The translations under genes and the position numbers were made by a program. From positions 12,092,703 through 12,156,702 of the forward strand of contig NC_084713.1 in the NCBI RefSeq assembly GCF_033807575.1: a stretch of 64,000 nt of DNA, read 5' to 3'. A model generated the notes under the pieces. It ran no database searches and was not told where the DNA came from. It saw nothing but the letters and a program-made list of their open reading frames with translations. Source of the stretch: Cydia pomonella (lineage: Eukaryota; Arthropoda; Insecta; Lepidoptera; Tortricidae). Below are positions 55,600 to 64,000 of the stretch, piece by piece. Each line of letters begins with the position of its first letter. Within the stretch, counting starts at the first letter, position 1.

Positions 55600-56366
55600 A
55601 TAGTAAAAGTTGTTAAGTATGACCTATAAAGTCGCTGCGCAGAGTATGACTGGTGGTTAAAAGTTCACCCTGTATAAAATTTTTAAGTAAAAAGAAATAT
55701 GTACCTACCTATGATTAAGACGAAAAAAGAGACTAAACGTCGAAGTAAGGTAACATTATTGTGTCTGGTTTTTATAATTTTAATTATAATTTCAGTAATT
55801 AAAACCGATACTCTATAAATTCCATTCAATACGTATCGTAACAGTCACCACAGTTTCGACCGGTAAAAGCCAGTTATCGTTACCCATGCGCAAATAAATG
55901 AGTGTAGCTTCATTGTTTATTACTCGATCTGTAAGGCTCATTATATTCCTTGATAATGAAGCAATATGTTTTATATTAAACAAAATTAGCGAAATGCTAA
56001 TATTTACGGAGATTTTTACAAAATAAAAAATAATAATTTTATAAAAAAACTGTTTTTTGTGATTATTTTTTTTCCTATAGGTTTCACGTAAATATTTGTA
56101 GAAAAGGAAATAATCTCCATAATATAAGCTATTATTTGACACCTCGATGATTAAAATCGGTTAAGTGGTTTTCGAGATACACCGCCAAAAAGAATAGGTC
56201 CGGCCGCCATCTTTGTGACGTCATTACTATCCCCTCCACCATTTTTCCGCTTTACTACCGCATGTACGGTGATCAGGAGAACTGTCCGAACACATTGATA
56301 CCGGTTGTGGGTAAGGCCGAGCTGAGTCAATTAAATCTGGCCTCGGAGCGGCTTGGCGACCGTACT
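55600..56366 (-). repeat. Composite unit 3, inverted
   Basis: Reverse complement of unit 1, ending CCGTACT. A 109-codon minus frame inside is also partly present in unit 1 but has no recognisable domain. Confidence 0.8.
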
Positions 56367-57875
56367 AATAGCAGTTCAGGCGTTGTTCCATACGCTTTTG
56401 ATTTTATTATTGTTTAAAGTTTAAACTTTCTGGGGCAAAGTATCCCCTTGGCCCCAGAAAATTAATTACTTGTTCTGCTTTAAATCATTTCTATACATTT
56501 TTTTTATAATCTTATGGAGTTTTGAATAAATATAAGACAACAAAAACGGAAATATATACTTGATTGAGACATAAACATTATTGTGTTAATAAAATTGGTC
56601 TAAGATTTCTTATTAGAATAAATATAAATTATTATTTCAATAAGGAGGTATACTTAAACAAAACTACAGTTTAGTTTTGTAAATAAATTCTCTTAGTTTA
56701 CTCGCTTTAGGCTAGGGGATAGGGTAAAGCGGGCTTTGGGAAGTATTTTTAATTAATTATTATTAGGTCCGAAATGATACAGTATTTTTGTTTTATAATG
56801 AAATTCGATAAAACTTCTGTCGAATCAAATTAAACTCGTTAGTGAAATCAATTAAAAACTAAAACTTTTAGGCCTTCTCAGTTAGCTTACCCGCTTTAGG
56901 TCACCCTTCCCTAATATTAAACACGACAACTGAATTATTTATTTATTACACTTCCCGCTACTTTGCTTTAATCCCAAGATTATTTAATAAAAATAATATT
57001 ATTTTATTTGCAGACATTTCGGCTCAGAACAGGAATTAACGAAGCCATTTATCTTTTCCAACTTTTAGACGCAATGTTAATATCATAACTTGAGAAACGT
57101 TTTCAAATTGTTTAAGGTAAACAAAGTTAAGCCTTTTAAGGCTTGACAAGATGTCTTGTGGCCATAACAACCGCTGCGTGAAAGCCTTAAAGCGAGTTCA
57201 ATTTAAATTTGAAAGCAAGATTTGAAGATTAAATTCCTAAATTATGGCATGAAACATATTTGTGGTAGGTTTTGCCACATATGATATAAAAGTGACGTAA
57301 TCAGTGGCGGAACATCCAATTTAACTATGAGGCAAGCCGAAGGTAATGCAATTTATTTAGGCTATTATGAAGCATTAGAATACCCGCATCTGGTAAATAT
57401 AATGTTAAACGTAGTTTCAATCAATCAATCAATCAATCAAATCATTTATTTGTTAGAATACAGTCAAGTGGATGTTATCAAATACATTTCAAAGAACAGT
57501 TATTTACTGAAAAGTTATTAATTAGTAGTTTAAGCGTTAAGAAAACATAGATCATACTAGATTTTATGAGTAATAAAGCTTTTATTTGTCGCCTTTGTTT
57601 TGGCAAAAACGATTGATCGAAAATGTAAACATGATCTCCGTAAATAAATTTAAGAAAATAATTATCATACATCGCACTCGAAGGGGCATTTTCTGGGCAC
57701 GTTTGTCAGTAACCTTTGCAAATAAATCAATAAATTTTCAAGGTATCAGAATAAGGTATGTGTACTTAGAATGTATTTTTAACCGGGTGTTTAATGATAA
57801 TGACCAGGGCTCGAACAAATCATGCCGATGATGTCAAGCCACTCATAGGATGATTTCAAATAGTATTTTTATTTT
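56367..57875. other. Repeat pieces, no gene
   Basis: AACTAAAACTTTTAGGCCTTCTCAGTTAGCTTACCCGCTTTAGGTCACCC at about 56,860 is related to about 63,666-63,715. A (CAAT)n run at 57,421-57,440 followed by ATTTATTTG reads on the minus strand as a non-LTR 3' tail. No gene. Confidence 0.45.
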
Positions 57876-58031
57876 TATAGGTGTTTCTCAGAGCGATTCA
57901 ACCGCTGTCAGTTAGATCAGTTTTGGTTATTTTGAACAAGAAAGGTACCTACTAGTTTACCATAACCATAAATTCCAATCTTGGGCTACTTGGACATAAA
58001 TGCGAACAGGGGACTGTAAGCGGTACCAACC
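57876..58031. mobile_element. Degenerate MITE related to 58,336-58,535
   Basis: GGTGTTTCTCAGAGCGATTCAACCGCTGTCAG at the left, and GGGGACTGTAAGCGGTACC near the right in inverted sense. Same family as the next element but more decayed. Confidence 0.5.
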
Positions 58032-58335
58032 AAACCATAAACAATTACCACTTATCATTTATCAACCTCTTTATCAAACGATATCGATATGAGTAGATAC
58101 GTCTTTGACTGACATTGTCAATCAAATGAACAATAAACTGACTTTGTTATTGTTTAGCCATTGTATCCATCGTATCTTTACGATTATATGTAGGTAGGAT
58201 TTACTTTTACTATTGTATAAAAAGACGCTATAAAATGTCATCTTGCAAATATCAAGTTTTACTAAAACTTATTAATAATCTCCATATATTTTGAGATTAT
58301 TTGTTGTTTAAAATGCTCGTTTTAAATGTATCCGC

Positions 58336-58535
58336 GGGTGTTTCTCAGAGCGTTTCATTTCAACTGCTGACAGTCTCCTGTTTATGTCGAAGTTCCCGAA
58401 GATTGGTATACCAGTTTTGGTTACGGTAAAGTAGTTAACCTTTTTTATTTAAAATAAACAAAACTGTCCCACCCATCTTCATCATTAAATGTGGGCAGGG
58501 GACTGTCAGCGGTTGAAACGCTGTGAGAAACGCCC
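58336..58535. mobile_element. MITE with ~45-bp terminal inverted repeats
   Basis: GGGTGTTTCTCAGAGCGTTTCA...CTGCTGACAGTC at the left matches the complement of GGGGACTGTCAGCGGTTGAAACGCTGTGAGAAACGCCC at the right end. Interior non-coding. Confidence 0.8.
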
Positions 58536-58844
58536 ATGGAGTGAGCACTTATGTTTAGTTATACCTCTAAGCTTACAGTAACAAGTTTCGTGAGACTATT
58601 TTATTCAAGACATCACCCTGTCACCTAAATTCCATGGAATTATTTATGATTATTTTGTTAGTTAGTTAGACCTGTTTAACTGTGTACTGTCGTTTGGCGT
58701 CTTGACATCTAATCTGCCAACTTACTTAGACAACAACAACACCATACAAACTTTATTTAGTGCAAATATAACACATATAAATTAATGAATATTACCAAAA
58801 CTATGAAATATCTGTTTGAAACTCAATAAAACAAACTTAAAACA

Positions 58845-58976
58845 TTTATCATCTTTATTTACAACGACTAATTTTATTTACAATAATCCGATCCGTATTT
58901 CTATAATCTTCCCTGTACAAATTTTCATTATCTAACTATTATGTGTAAAACAAATCGTGAAAAGCAAGGTGTGATT
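58845..58976 (-). other. 3' UTR of the alkaline phosphatase gene
   Basis: Following the stop codon on the minus strand, AATAAA signals occur at 58,873-58,878 and 58,854-58,859 (TTTATT on the plus strand). The transcript probably ends within about 30 bp beyond the second. Confidence 0.6.
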
Positions 58977-59180
58977 TTAATTAATAATAGACCATAACGC
59001 ACTTAAACTAAGGATTATATTTATGAGGCCTGTGAAGTGGACGATCGCGGAAGATCGGGGGACGCGTTCGTCGGACATAACGCTGGACGCGACAACGACG
59101 CGGCGACCGCCGGCCGGCTCGCGGTTGTCTTCCGCGGCCACGCTGCTGACTTCGGGTGGTACACATTTGGGAGGTTGTAC
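58977..59180 (-). CDS. Alkaline phosphatase, last coding exon (GPI-anchor signal)
   Basis: The acceptor is TTGTTCCAG|GTACAACC, the exon starts on a codon boundary and is GC-rich compared with its surroundings. It encodes VQPPKCVPPEV, a Ser/Ala/Arg/Pro-rich linker, then SSAIVHFTGLINIILSLSA and LWSIIN with a stop at 58,977-58,979. A small-residue stretch followed by a hydrophobic tail of about 18 residues at the extreme C-terminus is the expected glycosylphosphatidylinositol attachment signal; insect membrane alkaline phosphatases are anchored this way on the midgut brush border. No catalytic residues lie here. It joins in phase with 61,553-61,683. Confidence 0.85.
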   Translation of the reverse strand, partial: VQPPKCVPPEVSSVAAEDNREPAGGRRVVVASSVMSDERVPRSSAIVHFTGLINIILSLSALWSIIN

Positions 59181-61552
59181 CTGGAACAAGATAATAAAAT
59201 TATAATAAATAAACAGCAGCTGCTAACCAAAACTGTCCAACTTATCACTATTTAAGAATAAAATAAAAATATAAAATTGTAGGTAATATTCGATTGTATC
59301 AAATCAGTGGGATATATTTTGCGCTTATGATATTTATAAAATAACCGATGCCATCCGATGCACAAAAACGAGTAAGTCCAAATCCCATGTTTTGCAGAAG
59401 AAACTTTCAAAAATAGAATATATTGTATTGCGCAGAAATTTTTCTATAAACCTTATTTTTCTAAGGATTTGAAAAACAAACAAAGATTTAACAACACTAA
59501 TGGTTTACAAAAGTCACACATTATGCAAATATACGAAATTATATTTAATACGAGTTTGAACAACCCCTAAAACTATTGGTAAAAAGATGTCTTAGATTTA
59601 AATTTTAAGCTGCCTACCTACAAACTTAGTGGTGTGACCCCATAACTTTACCGAACAAACTTAACGAACAAATTTCGGGATCTCGAGAGTGTCATTAAAT
59701 CAATAAACTTAATCGGAAACGCCAAAACTCTAGATGCGAATATTAATTATTTACCGCAAAGTTTGCAGGTACCTACCCAAACTTCCCCCGATGGCGTACG
59801 TTTAATAAAAAAAAATCGGGTTCTTTACTGTTCTGAGAACAAAGTTACGGAGGTGGAAATAAAGGCTCCAAGGGGTTCGTATAAATTTACACAGCCGTGA
59901 CTCACGGCTTTTTGCCTCAAAATTTGCCGGACACACCTATGTTAATACAAACGCGAAAATATTTATTCTATTAAAATTTGATGTTATTCTACATATCGCA
60001 TGACAAATGACAATGACATCGCTCCGAAATAAAGTTGAAGAATTAAAAATCCAATTTTTGGGTCGATAAAACACACTTCTGTAAATAAATTAAAAGGGGG
60101 AAAGGGGGAAAGTGTTATTAAACCCCTTCGCTAAGGGTGGCGTCAGGAAACTGTCCCAATTAACCGATGACCTAAAGAGATAACCGATGCTTATTTACGC
60201 AATAGAGAATGCAGATAGCATATTGATGAGGAACAGTTATTTACGATACAAGTGTGGAAAGTAGGAAATTACCTATACGCACGTATAGTCGTGTATTGTA
60301 CAATAATTTGCAATACGTATGGGCTTTTAAATTTTCGACGTAGGCACGGAAACTACGGAAAGTGGTTATTCCCGCGCTAGTGTGGGAAAGTAGCACCATA
60401 TGTACTGTAAAGCAATTTTTTTTCGAAACCCAACGATTGGAAGGGTAAACAAATACTCTTTACCGCATGTTTTACACTAAGTAACCTACCCTGAAATTAA
60501 GAAATAGCCTTTAACTTGCCTCGTTAGCTAGTTAGTCAGGTTTTCTTATTAAATATAATTTATAACTTTTATAAAGTTTTCTTGTAACAGTTTTAATATG
60601 ACGGATAAACTGTTAGCTGTTATAATAACTTTTTCACCTCAGCAGCTCGAACAAGCCTACTTTTGTCACTCCAGGGAATGTGGAAAGTGCGACTTTCCTC
60701 AATCCAGAGAGTGAGACAAAGTAGCTTATTAATTTAGTTAAGGCCATGAATACAAGAATAAAAACTTTACTTGATGTTGAATTGTTTTAACCTTTAATAT
60801 GTTCTCACTACTGAGGTGAAAAGTTGTATGTGTCACACGAGAGCAACTACTCTGGTTTGTATGATATTAATATTTGAATATTAAGGTTTTACGGTAAAGG
60901 GATTTTCATAAAGTAAATAATTGGCAATCTTTTATTAGGAAACTCTAACCAGCACAGATGGTCTCGTAGGAAATCTGCTAACGTACAAAAATATATGCCT
61001 ATAATAAACATGGAAGAACTTTGAAACCGACAAGGAAGTCACGCAAACAACTTTGTGAAATCCAAACTGTGCGGAGCTTGCTAAATATTAATAGAAAGAG
61101 GAAAGCGATATTAAATGGCGAAAGAATTGGATGTAAAACGTGTTCGGTGAAGAGGGATAAAGAGAAGTTTAACTGATAAAATATCAGCCCCGGTATTCGG
61201 GCTTCGTATTATAAATATATTTCTTTTTTGTTTACGAATTAGTAAAACGGCGTAACAAATGACGTCTGAATGTGGAACTGGAGCAACATCATCGAAACGT
61301 ATAAAATCTCTTCCTATTAAACTTTGTTAACGAAACGCTTTGTATGGACTCGCTTTTTAGGGTTTTGAATAATTATTTATTAACGAAATAGTTATTCTGT
61401 GTTTTATTATACTAAAACTACCAAAGAAACTGCACAAAATGCAACTTAAAAAAACATGGTTCCAAAAAACAGAATTGCTGCAACGTGACGCCTGAATTGC
61501 TAAGTTCAATGACTAAAATGGAGTAAATAGGTACCTTATTATAAACAATTAC
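59181..61552 (-). other. Last intron of the alkaline phosphatase gene
   Basis: Starts with GTAATTGTTT (donor after CCACAG, at 61,552) and ends TTATCTTGTTCCAG. It contains the fourth foldback copy (60,240-60,412) and otherwise AT-rich sequence. No coding sequence seen. Confidence 0.75.
60240..60412. mobile_element. Two-hairpin foldback element, copy 4 (shortened)
   Basis: Same TACGATACAAGTG start and CACCATATGTACTGTAAA end as the other three, but shorter because the AACGAGTGGCGAT...GAGTTGCGAA segment is deleted. Confidence 0.8.
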
Positions 61553-61683
61553 CTGTGGCTGAGTAAAGTTAATCTTTTCCTGGCATCTCCGCGACTGGTG
61601 TGCGAGGCACGCCGCGTAGGCGATTGCGTGGGGGATGTAGCTCTGCTCCACCACGCCCGCGAACAATACCGTCGCCATGGGTC
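61553..61683 (-). CDS. Alkaline phosphatase, penultimate exon
   Basis: Acceptor CTTGTCTGCAG|GA, donor CCACAG|GTAATT; 131 nt, entering with two bases of a split Gly codon and leaving on a codon boundary. It encodes GPMATVLFAGVVEQSYIPHA, IAYAACLAHQSRRC and QEKINFTQPQ. G-P-M-A..L..G-V.E-Q-S-Y-I-P-H..A-Y-A-A-C is the conserved C-terminal block of alkaline phosphatases, which contains a zinc-ligand His in the family just upstream (outside the window) and the conserved E-Q..I/V-x-H segment. The enzyme hydrolyses phosphomonoesters at alkaline pH. Upstream exons must lie beyond the right edge. In caterpillars such ALPs include midgut Cry toxin-binding proteins, but this copy cannot be assigned to that role from two exons. 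Confidence 0.88.
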
Positions 61684-63366
61684 CTGCAGACAAGCACCAA
61701 TCAAATACGAGTAGCAATTAGTAGTCGTCATTTTATGCCCGGTATGTTCATTCCGTTCTTTAACATCTACCTATACTGTGTTTTTTTAGCATTAGAAATA
61801 ACTCCACAGAAGTAAGCATGTAGTTATTATCAGGCTCTTTAATTGTTAATAATGGATGGAATGGATTCATGATTTACTTCAAAATGTTACCGCAATCAGT
61901 GCTTAGTTTGGAACCTCAAGCTTTACTTTTGCGAAGTTCTTTCTAATGTTAAATAAAACAAAGTATAAAACGCAGCGCCATTATTTTAACATTATATAAA
62001 ACATATCTAACTAATATCAGAAAAAAATGTTAAAAATTGTAACTAAATATTCGTACCTAGTAAATGTAATTTTATTTAGGTAGTCAAGATGTTTTTTGGC
62101 TTGATGTTAATATAGACTATTTATCTCTACATTTAAATGGCGGGACAATTTCTAATGAAAAGAATTTAGCTAATATTGGAAAACTATTGTAGAAGATTAC
62201 AATTTTTTTAAAGATTTCGCTTAATACATAGGACCGTGAATTTTAGGGCTGAAAATAGCAACACTACCCTGCAGGTTCATGTTACGTAAACCACAAGCTT
62301 TTACTCGCCAGCAGGCATTTTCGCGACCCTCGATATATTTGCCGCTAAGTACTCACAATTCTTCGCAAATAGTTATGAAAGAGCAATCTCATCACATAAA
62401 GGAAGCCACTTACAAAACTCCAATCTAACTTACATAAACGAAACTGATTAAATTAAATATGTAAATGTAGGGCGGTAAAATAAAATTTCCGAGCCCACTC
62501 GTAGGATTTTATTTACCTACTTATTGTTAAACTGTACAATGTTTCTTAAGTAAACCGCAAACTTTTAATGGGCCTCCATCTCCGCATTGCGTGTACCGGG
62601 TACCCGAGACTTTCTCGTACATATACCTTTCAAAGAACAGGATATTGCCATTATAAAGCTTGATCGCGTTCAAGCTTGCATCTATTTGTTTTTACCGCTT
62701 TAGTAAAATTAAATACTGCATTTTTACATATGAATATATTTAAGTAATAAATAATAACCAATGAGTGTCTTAAAACATACTTATATGCCAACACAAAATG
62801 TCATTTCATATTTGCTAATCGCTTTTAAGTGTAAAAAACATAGTGTGATATAACACAGTGAGTTCCCTAGTTTTGTCGTTGGGTTGGCGGGTTTGATGCC
62901 AGTTGCTTTTTCTAAACTACGAGCAGTTATGCTCGAGATTAGGTTTCCAAAACAGACTCCGGGCTCCTTTAGGATACAACTGGAAAAAACACTAAGATAT
63001 TATCCTATAAGGATATCATTTTAGTTTAAACAAAACAAAAATACGTAAACTATGTGTTGATGTTTACTTTCTCTTATTATTTCCGCAAACATATATTCAA
63101 TCGCAGTTTTTTACAACGTTTCACAAAAACCTTTTTAATTACGTAGGTAAATAATTCACGAAATAAAATAAATCGTGACCTCGCTGAACTTTATAACACG
63201 TGCCAATAAAAAAACGACTTTTCTGTTTATTTAGCTTATTCCAGAAACAAAAATGTTTCAATATTAACTTGACAAACTCAATAACAATATACATAATGGA
63301 TATATACAGAGGATTACTATAACTAGCTTATATCTAAAATAGGCCCTTTAGGCATTGTACCAAGGA
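61684..63366 (-). other. Intron of the alkaline phosphatase gene, no exon recognised
   Basis: No further ALP block found to the right edge. A short minus frame near 62,570-62,620 (MYEKVSGTRYTQCGDGG) has no clear splice sites or ALP similarity. Confidence 0.45.
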
Positions 63367-63561
63367 TCCAAGCGCGCACAAGTTTTTTTGGAGAAATAGC
63401 GAAACGTCTGGTTGACGTAACTGGTGACTGAAGAGCCGGCGACTTCCTCGCACAACGTATCAGTATTGCGATACAACGAGGAAATGCCACCAGCTCTTCG
63501 GTCACCAGTTACGTCAACCAGACGTTTCGCGATTTCTCCAAAAAACTTGTGCGCGCTTGGA
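63367..63561. mobile_element. Hairpin element, ~70-bp arms, in the ALP intron
   Basis: TCCAAGCGCGCACAAGTTTT (63,367) through GAAGAGC (63,435) is mirrored by GCTCTTCGGTCACC (63,493) through GTGCGCGCTTGGA (63,561) with two or three mismatches. Inside, CGACTTCCTCG/CGAGGAAATG also pairs. Confidence 0.85.
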
Positions 63562-64000
63562 CCCCATGGAGGACACGTACAAAATAGCACAGTATTTTTT
63601 TTTCATATTGGAGTTGGATAATTCTTCTATCAAATGGAATGTAATCACTTTGTAAATTCAAATAAAAACTAAAACTTTAGGCTTTTCCGTTAGCTTACCC
63701 GTTTCAGTCCTCCCTCCCCTATGTGCACAGTTCTTGAATTCTAACTCATAGACAATTACTGTTATTACGAGTCCAAGTTTGGTTAATATCCATAATTTTA
63801 TTGTAGATTTCTTACGGTGACTTTACGCCTATCTTTGAATCGAGTCAATGCATTGTAATATTGCATTGTTAAATTCAATTAATTTAGTGTCAAAGCCCCT
63901 ATTAAATTAATTATACATATAACGCTAGGAAAAATAATCTTTATTAATAAGTAACTCTAATACTTCAAATGAAATAGTTTTCGAAATCTATGACTTTAGG
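63562..64000. other. Repeat piece, no gene
   Basis: AACTAAAACTTTAGGCTTTTCCGTTAGCTTACCCG at 63,666 matches the repeat near 56,860. Nothing else. Confidence 0.4.

Larger units (their letters stand above)
52123..56366. mobile_element. Composite inverted-repeat element interrupted by a LOA-type insertion
   Basis: A unit of about 790 bp beginning AGTACGGTCGCC occurs forward at 52,123-52,910 and inverted at 55,600-56,366. A second forward, partly rearranged unit is at 52,911-53,583. All share AAGATGGCG(G/T)CCGGACCTATTC, GGTGTATCTCGAAAACCACTTAACC and the CCACC.TACTCTGCGCAG end. Units 2 and 3 pair further inward (TTATTATGGAACCAATGCCGAA against its partner), so they are the arms of one foldback element. 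The termini AGT...ACT recall Maverick/Polinton ends, but no Polinton gene or 6-bp duplication is seen. Confidence 0.75.

Noticed and set aside
54332..55603. Plus-strand frames opposite the RNase H region
   Set aside because: Shadows of the 489-codon minus-strand frame.
55813..56142. 109-codon minus-strand frame in composite unit 3
   Set aside because: The part shared with unit 1 is explained by DNA-level repeat identity; the rest is low-complexity and there is no recognised domain.
59023..59255. Plus-strand frames over the GC-rich ALP exon
   Set aside because: The minus strand has splice sites in phase with the upstream exon and a GPI-type tail, which explains the open GC-rich stretch.

Overview
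The window is eukaryotic and almost certainly from a moth or butterfly. It is AT-rich, has almost no long reading frames, is packed with insect transposable elements (several recognisable as common lepidopteran interspersed repeats), and its only host gene is split by AG/GT introns. All comparisons were made by eye on the sequence given; no search or folding was run.

Layout. Bases 1-11,493 hold short elements (MITEs, inverted-repeat elements, a pair of tRNA-derived SINEs in opposite orientation) and two non-LTR retrotransposon fossils (3,436-4,372 and 10,501-10,704). Bases 11,498-35,567 are one nested structure that I read as a single giant LTR retrotransposon. It has two ~3.5-kb LTRs that differ by about 4 substitutions and 1 indel, TG...CA ends, a GCGG target duplication, a primer-binding-site-like sequence after the left LTR and a purine-rich tract before the right LTR. 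Its internal region contains no gag, protease, RT, RNase H or integrase. Nested in it are a 6.4-kb Helitron (20,338-26,740) with an intact Rep/helicase frame and a 5'-truncated non-LTR element (29,292-29,797) flanked by a 12-bp duplication. Bases 35,572-52,122 are again short repeats: a 180-bp-arm hairpin element, three CR1/L2-like 3' remains, foldback elements and a broken protein fragment. Bases 52,123-56,366 are a composite of three ~0.7-0.8-kb repeats, two direct and one inverted, interrupted by a 5'-truncated LOA/I-type retrotransposon with an intact 489-codon RNase H frame. From 58,845 to the right edge lies the 3' end of a minus-strand host gene: the last two exons of a GPI-anchored alkaline phosphatase.

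Most notable points. (1) The 24-kb non-coding LTR element resembles the plant LARD type, has unusually long LTRs for an insect and is young. Its LTR promoter is preceded by a helically phased TCGC array, and its leader carries four PBS-like repeats, three of them behind small hairpins. (2) The Helitron carries an ~840-bp minisatellite made of heat-shock-element pentamers, one run being ten consecutive pentamers with a single mismatch. This is followed by two and a bit copies of a TATA/initiator promoter placed upstream of its Rep/helicase frames, so the transposon looks heat-shock-inducible. (3) The two Helitron frames meet at a perfect A-AAA-AAG slippery site in the right phase for -1 frameshifting. 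(4) The left internal arm of the LTR element has regularly repeated minus-strand exon-like cassettes, suggesting a spliced antisense non-coding transcript.
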